Made by a program: the position numbers and the translations under genes. A DNA stretch of 64,000 nt from contig NZ_JAHYXK010000005.1 of NCBI RefSeq assembly GCF_019443125.1, positions 62,001-126,000 on the forward strand, in the 5' to 3' direction. The notes under the pieces were generated by a model, which was given only the letters and a program-made list of their open reading frames with translations, searched no databases and had not been told where the DNA came from. Of the stretch, positions 37,156 to 46,557 are shown piece after piece. The DNA comes from Pontibacter aydingkolensis. Lineage in GTDB: Bacteria > Bacteroidota > Bacteroidia > Cytophagales > Hymenobacteraceae. Numbering within the stretch: the first letter of the stretch is position 1; each line of letters opens with the position of its first letter.

Positions 37156-38157
37156 TTACTGCGAAAAGTTGATCTCGGTGCTATCGCCAATGTTAAGGCT
37201 TTGGCTGAACCCTCGAAAAGATGCATCACTGCCTATAACAGAATCCTGCATAACGGCATAGCGCAGTTCTGAGTAAGACCCGATAATAGAGTTGCTAAGT
37301 ATAGAGTTGGTAATGGTGGTATTATCGCCAATAGCCACATTTGGCCCAATGATAGAGTTTGTGATATTGCAGTCTTCGCCTATACTTACCGGGGGAATAA
37401 TAATGCAGCCCGGGCATTGCTCACTGTAGTCGCTGGTTCGGAAACGGGGCTGGTTAAGCAGGGTAGCATTGGCAGCCAGTAAGGTATCTTTTTTACCGCA
37501 GTCAAACCAGTGGTCTACGCCCCAGGTCACCATTTTTTCGCCGTACTTGATCATGTGCATCAGCGCATCGGTCAGGTGGTATTCGCCCTGGGTACGCTGG
37601 TCTTCGGTAATAATATGCTCTAACGAACGCACGAGTTTCTTAGGATTCACAATCTTATAGAGTCCTACCAGAGCAAAATTTGATTTCGGGATCTTAGGTT
37701 TCTCGACCACTTTAACGATAAACTCATCGTTGCCAACCTCTGTAACGCCAAACAGCGATGGCTTAGAAACCTTCTTAACTCCCAGCACCGATGTAGGCGC
37801 ATCAATAATCGGTTTAAGGTCTACGTCTACAATGGCATCGCCGAGCATAATCAGCAAGCTGTCGTCGTGCTCATACGTATGGCGGGCAATCCAGAGGGCA
37901 TGGCCAAGACCTTCGCGTGGTTCCTGCACCACAAATTGGGCGTTTATCTGCGGATACTTTTTCCGGACATACTGCTCTACCTTCTCGCCCAGATACCCTA
38001 TAATAAAAACAAAGTCGTTAATGCCGGCATCCAGCACCTTTTCTATAATGTGCCCAAGTATAGTGTTATCTGCTACAGGCACCAACGATTTAGGCTGCGT
38101 ATGCGTGTGCGGCCTAAGCTTTGATCCAACTCCTGCTACAGGTATAACTGCTTTCAT
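37156..38157 (-). CDS. Sugar-phosphate nucleotidyltransferase with left-handed beta-helix tail
   Basis: A 333-residue cytoplasmic enzyme. N-terminal GT-A nucleotidyltransferase: MKAVIPVAGVGSKLRPHT, KSLVPVADN, LGDAIVDVD, EKPKIPKSN. The C-terminal third has hexapeptide repeats (IGEDCNITNSIIG, VAIGDNTTITNSIL) of a left-handed beta-helix. It makes an NDP-sugar, most like the long RmlA/GlmU-type glucose-1-phosphate enzymes. The exact sugar and nucleotide are not decided by the sequence. Confidence 0.87.
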   Translation of the reverse strand: MKAVIPVAGVGSKLRPHTHTQPKSLVPVADNTILGHIIEKVLDAGINDFVFIIGYLGEKVEQYVRKKYPQINAQFVVQEPREGLGHALWIARHTYEHDDSLLIMLGDAIVDVDLKPIIDAPTSVLGVKKVSKPSLFGVTEVGNDEFIVKVVEKPKIPKSNFALVGLYKIVNPKKLVRSLEHIITEDQRTQGEYHLTDALMHMIKYGEKMVTWGVDHWFDCGKKDTLLAANATLLNQPRFRTSDYSEQCPGCIIIPPVSIGEDCNITNSIIGPNVAIGDNTTITNSILSNSIIGSYSELRYAVMQDSVIGSDASFRGFSQSLNIGDSTEINFSQ

Positions 38158-38403
38158 ATACTATACTTTTCATGCAATATATTGAATTTATACTGTATTT
38201 TAAACTTTATCTATAGCTTAAAGGGCATTAAGTTATTGTTACCATTGCAGTTGCAACACTTAACTTAGAACCTATAATATTGTAATCTGTTAATTTTTTC
38301 ATATTTGTTACCGTATACCAACGTGTGTTTGTTAAATTCGTACTGATATAGCTTTACCAGGCATCTTATAACGTATAGTATCCTTACATACATCTTTTAA
38401 ACC

Positions 38404-38982
38404 ATGAAAAAACTATTCTTTTACCTAATCGGATTTGTCATTTTAGTGTCACAGTCATCGTGTGGCTATAATACTATGGTGCAGAAAGACGAAACAGTGG
38501 AGGCAGCCTGGGCTAATGTGCAAAACGCCTACCAGCGCCGCGCTGACCTTGTACCAAACCTGGTAAACACCGTAAAAGGTGCTGCCAACTTTGAGCAGGA
38601 AACCCTGACACGTGTGATTGAGGCACGTGCAAAAGCTACCAGCGTGAATATCAGCCCCGACAATCTTAGTCCTGAGAATATACAGCGCTTTCAGCAGGCG
38701 CAGGGCGAATTGAGCGGTGCGCTAAGCCGCCTGCTTGTTTCTGTGGAAAGGTACCCTGAGCTAAAGGCAAACCAAAACTTTTTGGAGTTACAGGCCCAGC
38801 TGGAAGGCACCGAAAACCGGATTGCCGTAGAGCGCCGCAAATTTAACGAGGCCGTGCAGGACTACAATACCACTGTCCGATCGTTTCCTACTAACCTGAT
38901 GGCTGGCATTTTCGGCTTTGAACGTAAAGGCCATTTCGAGGCAGAAGCCGGTGCACAACAAGCCCCAACGGTAGAATTTTAA
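38404..38982 (+). CDS. LemA family protein
   Basis: A 192-residue membrane-anchored helical protein. The N-terminal helix ends SQSSCGYN (possible lipobox), then LemA motifs: DETVEAAWANVQNAYQRRADLVPNLVNTVKG, ERYPELKANQNF and NRIAVERRKFNEAVQDYN. Function is unclear; LemA often precedes TPM-domain genes, as here (operon with the next two genes). Confidence 0.95.
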   Translation: MKKLFFYLIGFVILVSQSSCGYNTMVQKDETVEAAWANVQNAYQRRADLVPNLVNTVKGAANFEQETLTRVIEARAKATSVNISPDNLSPENIQRFQQAQGELSGALSRLLVSVERYPELKANQNFLELQAQLEGTENRIAVERRKFNEAVQDYNTTVRSFPTNLMAGIFGFERKGHFEAEAGAQQAPTVEF

Positions 38983-39072
38983 TCTTTAAATTGTTTAATG
39001 GCTTAATTGTTTAATAGTTGTTCTCGTGGGGGATTAACAATTGAACAATCCAACAATTTAACAATTCAATTT

Positions 39073-39510
39073 ATGCCACGAGATACCATAACACCTGCAG
39101 ACGAAGAGAAAATATCAGCAGCAATACGTGAAGCCGAGCAAAACACCTCTGGTGAGATACGCGTGCACGTAGAAAGCAACTGCGACAAAGATGTGCTGGA
39201 CAGAGCTACAGAGATTTTCGCCGAACTGCACATGCACCAGACCAAGCTGCGCAATGGAGTGCTTTTTTATGTTGCCCTGGAAGATCACCAGTTTGCCGTG
39301 CTGGGCGATGCAGGTATCAACGCCATTGTTCCGGATCATTTCTGGGAAGACATTACTGCGAAGGTGATCAAACACTTTAAGCAAAAGCATTATGCCGAAG
39401 GCTTGGCAGAGGGTATATTAATGGCCGGCGAGCAGCTTAAGGCGCATTTCCCTTACGATCAGAAAGGCGATTTGAACGAACTGAGCGATGATATTTCGTT
39501 CGGAGACTAA
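39073..39510 (+). CDS. TPM domain protein, short form
   Basis: About 145 residues from the ATG at 39073; the upstream extension from a TTG at 39007 is low-complexity and unlikely. A single cytoplasmic TPM (TLP18.3/Psb32/MOLO-1) domain: AIREAEQNTSGEIRVHVES, ATEIFAELHMHQTKLRNGVLFYVALEDH, AVLGDAGINAIV. It lies in the lemA operon and ends 4 bases before the next ATG. Confidence 0.9.
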   Translation: MPRDTITPADEEKISAAIREAEQNTSGEIRVHVESNCDKDVLDRATEIFAELHMHQTKLRNGVLFYVALEDHQFAVLGDAGINAIVPDHFWEDITAKVIKHFKQKHYAEGLAEGILMAGEQLKAHFPYDQKGDLNELSDDISFGD

Positions 39511-39514
39511 TTTT

Positions 39515-40288
39515 ATGAAAAACTTTTTATTACTTCTATACTGCTTTCTTTTTAGTGCACTGGCATTAGCCCAGAACAGTGATTTTCCGCCTAAACCAAA
39601 CCGGCTCGTAAACGACTACGCCGATATGCTGTCTGCAGAAGAGGAGCAGGCGCTGGAGCAAAAGCTGAAGAACTACAGCGATACTACCTCCACACAAATT
39701 GCCGTGGTGCTCATGAAATCCATTGGCGGCTACGACCCTAACCAGTATGCCGCCGAGTTGGGTGAACTCTGGGGAGTTGGTAAAGGGGAATATGATAACG
39801 GGCTGGTTATACTTGTAGCACAAGAAGAACGCACCGTTACGATACAAACAGGCTATGGCCTGGAAGAGTACGTACCCGATGCTTTGGCTAAACGCATTAC
39901 TGAGCGTACGCTTAAGCCGGCATTCGCTAAAGGCCAATTTTTTGAGGGCCTGGATCAGGCCACCAGTCTCATCATAGACTTAGCCAGCGGAGCTTACACG
40001 GCAGACCCAACAATGGCAAACAATGAAGAGGAGGGCGAACCTTCTATCATCTTTATCATCATCATTGTTATACTTGTTTTGTTCATTTTGTCCAGAAGAG
40101 GTGGTGGCGGAGGTGGCCGTGGCAACAGGCGCTACTCCAGAACGTTTGGCGGCCCGGTTATCATTCCTGGCGGGTTTGGCACGTTCAGTTCTGGCGGTGG
40201 TATGTTTGGCGGCGGAGGCGGAGGTGGCGGCTTCGGAGGTTTCGGAGGCGGCTCTTTCGGAGGTGGCGGCGCCAGCAGCAGTTGGTAA
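39515..40288 (+). CDS. TPM domain protein with C-terminal helix and Gly-rich tail (YgcG-like)
   Basis: About 257 residues from the ATG at 39515. A signal peptide (MKNFLLLLYCFLFSALALA) is followed by a periplasmic TPM domain (VNDYADMLSAEEEQALEQKL, GVGKGEYDNGLVILVA, GYGLEEYVPDA), one membrane helix (IIFIIIIVILVLFIL) and a Gly/Phe/Ser tail (GGGGGGFGGFGGG). It is the third gene of the lemA operon, the usual arrangement. Confidence 0.93.
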   Translation: MKNFLLLLYCFLFSALALAQNSDFPPKPNRLVNDYADMLSAEEEQALEQKLKNYSDTTSTQIAVVLMKSIGGYDPNQYAAELGELWGVGKGEYDNGLVILVAQEERTVTIQTGYGLEEYVPDALAKRITERTLKPAFAKGQFFEGLDQATSLIIDLASGAYTADPTMANNEEEGEPSIIFIIIIVILVLFILSRRGGGGGGRGNRRYSRTFGGPVIIPGGFGTFSSGGGMFGGGGGGGGFGGFGGGSFGGGGASSSW

Positions 40289-40396
40289 CTTTACACTTAG
40301 CTACTGATACCAATAACAAGGCCCTACAGGTATAAGTTTATACTTGCAGGACTTTATACTTTATAATCTTTTCTACCTCTTTTGGCCTTCTCTGGC

Positions 40397-40550
40397 GCAA
40401 GTTTTAAGCGCAGCGGTGGTTTATTACTTTATATGATAGAAAGTCTTCAGTCTTCCGTGAGTCATAGGTTATACTTTTGCATGGTCTCTATGGCGAATCT
40501 AAAGATGCGTTGCCTTGTAGCAAACAAGACGCAACGTATTGCGTCTTTAC
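40397..40550 (+). repeat. Composite intergenic repeat, copy A
   Basis: Runs from GCAAGTTTTAAGCGCAGCGG to the hairpin GACGCAACGTATTGCGTC. It aligns with the reverse complement of 63695-64000 in order: GCAAG-TT-AGCG-AGCGGTG, then AAGTCTTCAG-CTTCCGTGAG-CATA, then GTAGCAAACAAGACGCAA-GTATTGCGTCT. Copy A lacks a middle segment of copy B. It carries no gene. Confidence 0.72.
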
Positions 40551-40580
40551 ATTTCAGATAACGAGTCAACGAATAACGAA

Positions 40581-41189
40581 TCAAGCCCCTCCCACAGCAC
40601 CTACAATTACTACCATGTAAATTATACTTAGCACAGCTGCTCCGGCTCCGAAACCAGCCGCAGCGTTTCCGATCTTTCGTTTACGCGCCTGTTTCTGGTA
40701 AGATTCACGGTATACTTGCTCCTTCATCAAGTGGCGGTTTGGGTTATAGTCCGAATCTATATCTGCCGGTATAGCCGAAATAACAGCACCTGTTGCAAAG
40801 CCAGCTGCCGGGTGCATTATGGTAGAGCCCATGGTTGTCCAGAAAACGCCTCTTGCTTTGTAATAAGAATTAGCATCCAGCTTTGCCTGCAAACGCAGTT
40901 GGGCCATCTCGTTTATACTTGTCTCCTCATCAGTATAAGTATACTTTGCCACTTGTACGGGCTCTGCAGCGGCAACTAACTTCAACTGTGCTATCTCACT
41001 TCTGGGCATGGCCTGTACACGGCCGTTTAAATCGCTGAAGTAACGGTACTGTATCGTATCTGTACTCAAAGCTATTACTTTCCCGATTATCTGTTCCCCG
41101 TTCTTCTTTACAATTATATCCTGCCCAACAACTTTTACAGATACTAAAACCAGGCAACTCAAGAGCACCTTTATCGCATGACCAACCAT
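40581..41189 (-). CDS. Exported protein of unknown function
   Basis: A 202-residue protein with signal helix and two further hydrophobic Gly/Ala-rich stretches (around 130-150 and 175-200). The segment IIVKKNGEQIIGKVIALSTD then YRYFSDLNGR is a recurrent small beta domain in Bacteroidota exported proteins. Membrane association is likely; function unknown. Confidence 0.75.
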   Translation of the reverse strand: MVGHAIKVLLSCLVLVSVKVVGQDIIVKKNGEQIIGKVIALSTDTIQYRYFSDLNGRVQAMPRSEIAQLKLVAAAEPVQVAKYTYTDEETSINEMAQLRLQAKLDANSYYKARGVFWTTMGSTIMHPAAGFATGAVISAIPADIDSDYNPNRHLMKEQVYRESYQKQARKRKIGNAAAGFGAGAAVLSIIYMVVIVGAVGGA

Positions 41190-41433
41190 AATACTTATAG
41201 ATTTTATTAACAGAAACTATATTTTACCTACACTGGAGGCGCAGAATATTTATAAACGTATTTATACAAAATATAGCTATATTAATGATGCATATTGAAT
41301 AAATTATATCACACTTTTTGCTTAAGCATTAGTTTTCATGTTGAATTATAGCTTTTTGCAATCATTTTTTTCCTTTTGGCGTTGTAAGATTTTGTCATGA
41401 GGAAAAACAAAAAAGCAGGTATAAACAATATAC

Positions 41434-44049
41434 ATGAGGCTATTCGGGGATAGTATTAAAGTTAAAGTTGTGGTTGGGTTTGGACTTGCCATCAGTATGG
41501 TGGTGGTTGCCATCTACCTGACGTATGCCAGCTTTACACAATTGCTAAACTCCGTAGATGAGCTAGCCAAGCCTAATATCAAGTTAAGCAGCCTGCACCG
41601 CACGCTTTCCACTATCTCTTCGGCAGAAAGCTCTATCAGGGCTTATACTTTAACCACTAAAGAGCAGCACTTTAAATCATACCTTAGCCACCTCGACACC
41701 ATTGAAGGGCAGCTTGATACCTTGCGCTTTATGATGCAGGATAGCAAATCTAATGTTGCCCAGATAGACTCTATTGCGATACTGCTTAAAACCAAGCAAA
41801 ACAGCATGCAACGCTTTGTGGCACTTAAAAAGGAGCAGCAGCGCCTTAACCCATCCGACAAAGCCCTTCGCCAGATCGTGTCTGTAGCTGAGTCCAAGCA
41901 AATGTCTACCACCATCAGGCAGCATACCACAACCACTATTTCAGACAGGTTGCCAAAAGATGTTGAACAAACTCAAGAGCAAGCTGAGTCTGGTTCTGAG
42001 GCTGCATTGAGCAAAAAAGGCTTTTTTAATAAGCTGTTTTCCCGTAAAGGAAAAGCCAGCCCGCAGGCTAGTACACCACCCCAGGTAATTAAGCCCGAAA
42101 TAAATGTTACCCGCGAGATAAAAGTAGACACAAACAAAGTAGTTGCCCCTGTAACTCAACTAGCCAAAGTACGTCGCATCCTGAACAACGTAAAGCGTGA
42201 GTCGGAGAAAAAAGAGGCGATGCTTCAGGCCGAAGAAATGGCATTGCTGCAGCAGGATAAACAGATTATGGACCAGATAAGGGGGATGATGTATGAACTG
42301 GAGAAACACGAAGAGGCGCAGGAACAGCTAAATTCCGTAAGAGCCCGCGAAGAAGCCAAGAAAACTTCTACTATACTTTTACTGGTTGGTGTTATTGGCT
42401 TAGGCGGCGGTATAGCGTTTATACTTGTTATCCTGCGCGACATTACCCGAAGCAATAACTACAAGTCCAGCCTGATCAGGGCACAGAAACAATCGGTGCA
42501 GCTGGCACGGGCTAAGGAGGCCTTTGTAGCCAACATGAGCCACGAAATGCGCACACCACTAAATGTTATACTTGGCTTTACAGAACAAATGCAACACACA
42601 AACCTGCAAAAGCAACAGCAGGAGCATGTGCAGGCCATCAACAGTGCTGGCCAGCATTTGCTGCACATTGTAAACGATGTGCTCGATCTATCCAAAATAG
42701 AGGCCGGTAAACTAAGTATCAGCTCTGCTCCATTTAGCTTACAGCAGCTTATAACAGAATTGAAGCAGGCTTTTACCCTGAAAGCAGCTGCCAAGGGCAT
42801 CAGCTTTCAGAGCCATGTGTCGGAAGATATGCCCGATGTTTTACAGGGAGATGCATTGCGCATAAAGCAGGTACTTTTAAACCTTATCGATAATGCTATA
42901 AAGTTTACACACGAAGGCAAAGTGCAGGTAAACATTGGTCTGAAAAGCCAGCGCCGCAACCGCATTACAGCAAGAATAACAGTAAGCGACACAGGCATCG
43001 GCATCTCCAAAGACCAGCTACAGCACGTATTTGGTGAGTTTAACCAGGCCGACGATTCTATACTTCGTAAGTATGGCGGCACGGGGCTTGGCCTGTCTAT
43101 CAGTAAAAAGCTGGTAGAGATGCAGGGCGGTACCATGACTGTGAGCAGCGAAGCAGGCAAGGGCACAACATTTGCGATAGTACTACCACTGCTGGCCTCT
43201 CAGCAAAGTATAATTGTGCCTGCCCAGCCTATACTTTCTACAGGTTCTTTTGACGGTTATAAAGCCTTGGTGATAGATGATGACGCTTACAGCCGTACCT
43301 TAGCCGAGCTTATACTTACCAGATGGGGCATAAAAGTATACCTGGCAAACGACGGGCACGAGGCGCTGGAACTGGTAAAGAATAAAAAATTCGATGTGGT
43401 GCTTACTGACCTGCAGCTGCCTGGTGTAAGTGGCAAAACCGTTTCCAGGGCCATCCGAAAGTATGATAAGCAAGTTCCTGTTTTAGCTTTATCGGCAAAT
43501 ATACTTAGCAACGACCCTGATTTCTTTAAAGGCTCTGCCATAACCGGCCATTTGCTAAAGCCTTACACAGAAGTGGAAATGCATCAGTTACTGGCATCTG
43601 TATTACCATTGTCTCCTGCCAATACCGCTCCTGCTCAAAGTATAAATGCTGCTGCTATAGCCCCGGAAGCAGAAAGCCAGTTGTATAGTTTAGAGGAGAT
43701 CAGCCTTTTTACGGGTTCCGATGAGCAACTGCTGATTACGGTACTGGAAGTGCTGCTAAACGATCAGAAGCAGAGTCTGGCGCTACTAAAAGCGCATGCC
43801 AGCGCTGAAGATTGGGATAAAGCAGGTTCTGTTGCCCATAAGATGATCACAGGGTTCAAGCAATTAAAAGCAGACACCGTGGTCCCGCACCTGGCAATAC
43901 TTGAAAATGTGCTTCATAACCCAGACATAGATAAAGCTACTTTACCAGACGCAGCAATGCTGGCAGAAGCCAATGCCACAGAAGTTCTCGACGCATTAAA
44001 ACAGCAACTGGAAAGTATAAAACAAGTAACAGCGCAGCCTGTTTCATAG
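41434..44049 (+). CDS. Hybrid histidine kinase (HK-REC-HPt)
   Basis: An 871-residue membrane phosphorelay protein. A helix at about 9-31 and one at about 310-335 enclose a CHASE3-like helical sensor (about 40-140) plus a long charged linker with a Lys/Ser region. Then come HisKA with phospho-acceptor His370 (NMSHEMRTPLN), HATPase (LINLIDNAIKF, DTGIGIS, GTGLGLSI), a receiver with Asp659 (VVLTDLQLPG) and an HPt domain with His802 (SVAHKMITGF). All phospho-sites are intact, so it can run a full His-Asp-His relay to an external regulator. The facing sigma-54 regulator is the obvious partner. Confidence 0.93.
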   Translation: MRLFGDSIKVKVVVGFGLAISMVVVAIYLTYASFTQLLNSVDELAKPNIKLSSLHRTLSTISSAESSIRAYTLTTKEQHFKSYLSHLDTIEGQLDTLRFMMQDSKSNVAQIDSIAILLKTKQNSMQRFVALKKEQQRLNPSDKALRQIVSVAESKQMSTTIRQHTTTTISDRLPKDVEQTQEQAESGSEAALSKKGFFNKLFSRKGKASPQASTPPQVIKPEINVTREIKVDTNKVVAPVTQLAKVRRILNNVKRESEKKEAMLQAEEMALLQQDKQIMDQIRGMMYELEKHEEAQEQLNSVRAREEAKKTSTILLLVGVIGLGGGIAFILVILRDITRSNNYKSSLIRAQKQSVQLARAKEAFVANMSHEMRTPLNVILGFTEQMQHTNLQKQQQEHVQAINSAGQHLLHIVNDVLDLSKIEAGKLSISSAPFSLQQLITELKQAFTLKAAAKGISFQSHVSEDMPDVLQGDALRIKQVLLNLIDNAIKFTHEGKVQVNIGLKSQRRNRITARITVSDTGIGISKDQLQHVFGEFNQADDSILRKYGGTGLGLSISKKLVEMQGGTMTVSSEAGKGTTFAIVLPLLASQQSIIVPAQPILSTGSFDGYKALVIDDDAYSRTLAELILTRWGIKVYLANDGHEALELVKNKKFDVVLTDLQLPGVSGKTVSRAIRKYDKQVPVLALSANILSNDPDFFKGSAITGHLLKPYTEVEMHQLLASVLPLSPANTAPAQSINAAAIAPEAESQLYSLEEISLFTGSDEQLLITVLEVLLNDQKQSLALLKAHASAEDWDKAGSVAHKMITGFKQLKADTVVPHLAILENVLHNPDIDKATLPDAAMLAEANATEVLDALKQQLESIKQVTAQPVS

Positions 44050-44055
44050 CTTACG

Positions 44056-45465
44056 CTAAGCTTCGATGTTGTAGATCTTCAGCTTATTGTAAAGTGTTTT
44101 GCGGTCTATGTTCAACAGCCGTGCAGCCTTGGATTTATTGTACCTTACTTTTTCCAGCGTTTTAACGATCAATTCCCGCTCATTGCGTTCGGTTATACTT
44201 TTAAGATCTGTTTCCGAAGGATTTTCTGCAAAACCAGTTCTTACATCTGAGCTTACAGCCTCTGGCTTATAGTTTGCAACCTCTGGTGGAAGTACCTGTG
44301 TTGTAATTACGTTGCCTTTAGTTAGCAGAACAGCGCGCTTGATCACGTTTTTAAGCTCACGCAGGTTGCCTGGCCACCTGTAGTTAAGCATCACTTCTTC
44401 AGCGGCTGCATCAAATCCAGTTATGTTTTTTTCCAGTTCCTTGTTTGCGTGGTTTAGAAAATGGCGTGCAAAAAGCAGTACGTCACCATTGCGGTCACGT
44501 AATGGCGGTATATTTATCTTAAACTCGTTCAGGCGGTGATAAAGATCTTCCCGAAACTGGCCGTTACTGATAGCTTGCGCCAGATCTTCGTTGGTAGCAG
44601 CTATTACACGCACATTTATATCCTGGTCGGTGGTGCTTCCAATCTTCCGTATTTTTCTTTCCTGCAAGGTTCGCAACAGCTTAACCTGTACTTCGTAAGG
44701 CAGATTGCCAACTTCGTCTAGAAACAGCGTGCCGCCATCAGCAGCTTCAAACTGTCCTTTTGTATCCATCACCGCACCAGTAAAAGCCCCTTTCACATAT
44801 CCGAACAACTCGCTGCCTGCCAGCTCTCTGGATAAGGTACCACAATCTATGGCTGCAAATGGTTTGCTGCTGCGTTTGCTGTTTTCGTGTATAGTGCGCG
44901 CTACATACTCTTTGCCGGTGCCGCTTTCGCCCTCTATAATTACCGAAAGGTTAGTTGGAGCCACCAAATGTATAAATTCCTCTATCTGTGCTGATTCTTC
45001 ACTTAGCCCATGCACGTATTCTGCGTTGGCTGATACCTGCTGTTCGGGCTGTTCCTCTTCCTTCTTTTTAAGGGCACTGCGCACCAGCAGTAAAGTCTCG
45101 TCGGGGTTAATGGGTTTGGTAAGGTATTCCAGTGCCCCCAGTTTGATAGCCCTCACGGCAGTTTGTATATCCGCGTAAGTTGTCATGAGGATAACGGGTA
45201 GATGAGGCGAAATTGTTTTGATCTGCATCAGCAATTCCAGCCCATCTTTATCTGGTAGCCTGAAATCTGTAAGTATAAGATCGGGGTCAAAGGATTTAGC
45301 CAGTCGTAAACCATCATTGGCTGTAAACGCTGCTTCTACCTCATACTGCTGCCTTTGCAAAAAGGCTTTCAGCATCAGGCTAAAAGCAGGATCATCATCA
45401 ATCAGAAGTATTTTGGGCATATGGCTGGGTGCCTGCTTTGCGCCGGGTTGGGCAGCAGGGCTCAT
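44056..45465 (-). CDS. Sigma-54-dependent response regulator (NtrC family)
   Basis: A 469-residue activator: receiver (acidic pocket Asp23-25, phospho-site Asp67 in LTDFRLPD), AAA+ domain (Walker A GESGTGKE, sigma-54-contact GAFTGA, Walker B GGTLFLDEVGNL) and a Fis-type helix-turn-helix (NKSKAARLLNIDRKTLYNKL) at the C-terminus. An alternative start at Met16 (45420) would begin MPKILLIDDD directly. Its stop lies 6 bases from the stop of the hybrid kinase. It is the only sigma-54 activator in the window, so tandem sites at 55446-55483 could be its targets (speculative). Confidence 0.94.
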   Translation of the reverse strand: MSPAAQPGAKQAPSHMPKILLIDDDPAFSLMLKAFLQRQQYEVEAAFTANDGLRLAKSFDPDLILTDFRLPDKDGLELLMQIKTISPHLPVILMTTYADIQTAVRAIKLGALEYLTKPINPDETLLLVRSALKKKEEEQPEQQVSANAEYVHGLSEESAQIEEFIHLVAPTNLSVIIEGESGTGKEYVARTIHENSKRSSKPFAAIDCGTLSRELAGSELFGYVKGAFTGAVMDTKGQFEAADGGTLFLDEVGNLPYEVQVKLLRTLQERKIRKIGSTTDQDINVRVIAATNEDLAQAISNGQFREDLYHRLNEFKINIPPLRDRNGDVLLFARHFLNHANKELEKNITGFDAAAEEVMLNYRWPGNLRELKNVIKRAVLLTKGNVITTQVLPPEVANYKPEAVSSDVRTGFAENPSETDLKSITERNERELIVKTLEKVRYNKSKAARLLNIDRKTLYNKLKIYNIEA

Positions 45466-45542
45466 CTCTAACGGCTAAAAACATTTATTGTTCGTTAATA
45501 CCCGCATTAGGGTTACAGCCAGCATAAATTTACACCACTATA

Positions 45543-45584
45543 AAAAAAGAGGAAGCTCCCGCGCCAACGGAAGCTTCCTCTTTT
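45543..45584 (-). terminator. Terminator below the small 45.7 kb gene
   Basis: The stem AAAAGAGGAAGCT / AGCTTCCTCTTTT with a 16-base inner part, followed on the minus strand by TTT, lies 63 bases after the stop of the 70-residue ORF. Confidence 0.75.
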
Positions 45585-45646
45585 ATAACTTATATGTGAA
45601 TGGCATAGCCACTTAACTGGCTTCTTTAATCAGCCTTTAAAAACTA

Positions 45647-45859
45647 TCAACTGATGCAACAATGCTGCGCAGCGTAAGTTTTGCTTAAGGCTAATCGTTT
45701 ATGAGTTTCACCAGCTTTCAGATCTCTGTTAGTACAGTCGACCTTAAGGTTATACCCTGGCGGTGCATTGGGCTTTGCTGTGTGCTGAACCGGGGTAGCC
45801 ATGTTACTGGCAGGCCCGTTTAGTGCAGCAGCTACAGCCAAGACACTGTTGTTTATCAT
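45647..45859 (-). CDS. Possible small Cys-containing protein
   Basis: A 70-residue reading frame, MINNSVLAVAAALNGPASNM at the start, then Pro/Lys-rich, with Cys in KVDCTNRD and a terminal HCCIS. No clear signal peptide. It lies between a terminator and another small exported gene on the same strand, 47 bases below it. This supports, but does not prove, that it is real. Confidence 0.45.
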   Translation of the reverse strand: MINNSVLAVAAALNGPASNMATPVQHTAKPNAPPGYNLKVDCTNRDLKAGETHKRLALSKTYAAQHCCIS

Positions 45860-45906
45860 ATTTTGTCAGTTAAATGCGTTTAAATATGCTTTAATCTTTA
45901 AATTTC

Positions 45907-46263
45907 TTATCGTTTGCCAGAAACAGTTTTACCATTTTTGTAAAATCTGGCTACTGTTTTCTTTTGTTCGGCATTTGTGAAGTATACTTCATACATCGGC
46001 TTTGGATCTGCCTTCTGCACGGTGCCTTTAATCAGATACACCTCGCTTACGTTCCATTCCTTTAAAGTTTCTGCCTGTAATGCCTGCTTTACAGCTTTTG
46101 GCAATTCATCAGTTGCTATCTGCTCTTTCCCTGTTTCATGCGGCACTCCCTGCAGCGCACCCTCCGGCAATTGCGACGATGCTGAAAGCGGAGCTTGTGC
46201 TTTTGCTTCCGTTAATAATCCAAGGGCAACCAGTACTAAGGCAAGTGCAAATACTTTATTCAT
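45907..46263 (-). CDS. Small exported protein, PepSY-like pattern
   Basis: A 118-residue protein with signal peptide (MNKVFALALVLVALGLLTEAKA). The mature half reads ELPKAVKQALQAETLKEWNVSEVYLIKG ... YEVYFTNAEQKKTVARFYKNGKTV, which follows the P-x-x-V-x-x-x-L ... Y-E-V-x-F plan of PepSY-like periplasmic domains. Function unknown. The next gene in the same direction is the 70-residue ORF. Confidence 0.78.
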   Translation of the reverse strand: MNKVFALALVLVALGLLTEAKAQAPLSASSQLPEGALQGVPHETGKEQIATDELPKAVKQALQAETLKEWNVSEVYLIKGTVQKADPKPMYEVYFTNAEQKKTVARFYKNGKTVSGKR

Positions 46264-46557
46264 ATTTATTGTAAGCGTATCACGATTGATTCTCCTTAAA
46301 GCATAACCGTGCCAAAAAAGTTCGCCAATTTTAAATTCCTATAAATAAGACAATTACAACTCTTAACGCTCCTAAACACCTAATTTTATCCCAAAAAAAT
46401 GTGTAGAAAAATTCCACATTTTGTGGCGCATAGCTACAGGTTGTACCATTCATTTTTAAATCGGCCGAAACAAAAAGAGCGCATCATACTATCAATACAA
46501 GAACAAACTGGTACTGCTATAAAGAAAAGACTGCCTAAAAATGATTAAATTAGCCCC

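Noticed and set aside
46301..46315. TTGGCACGGTTATGC on the minus strand upstream of the PepSY-like gene
   Set aside because: The -24 half is good, but the GG to GC spacing is 9 rather than the strict 10 of sigma-54 promoters.
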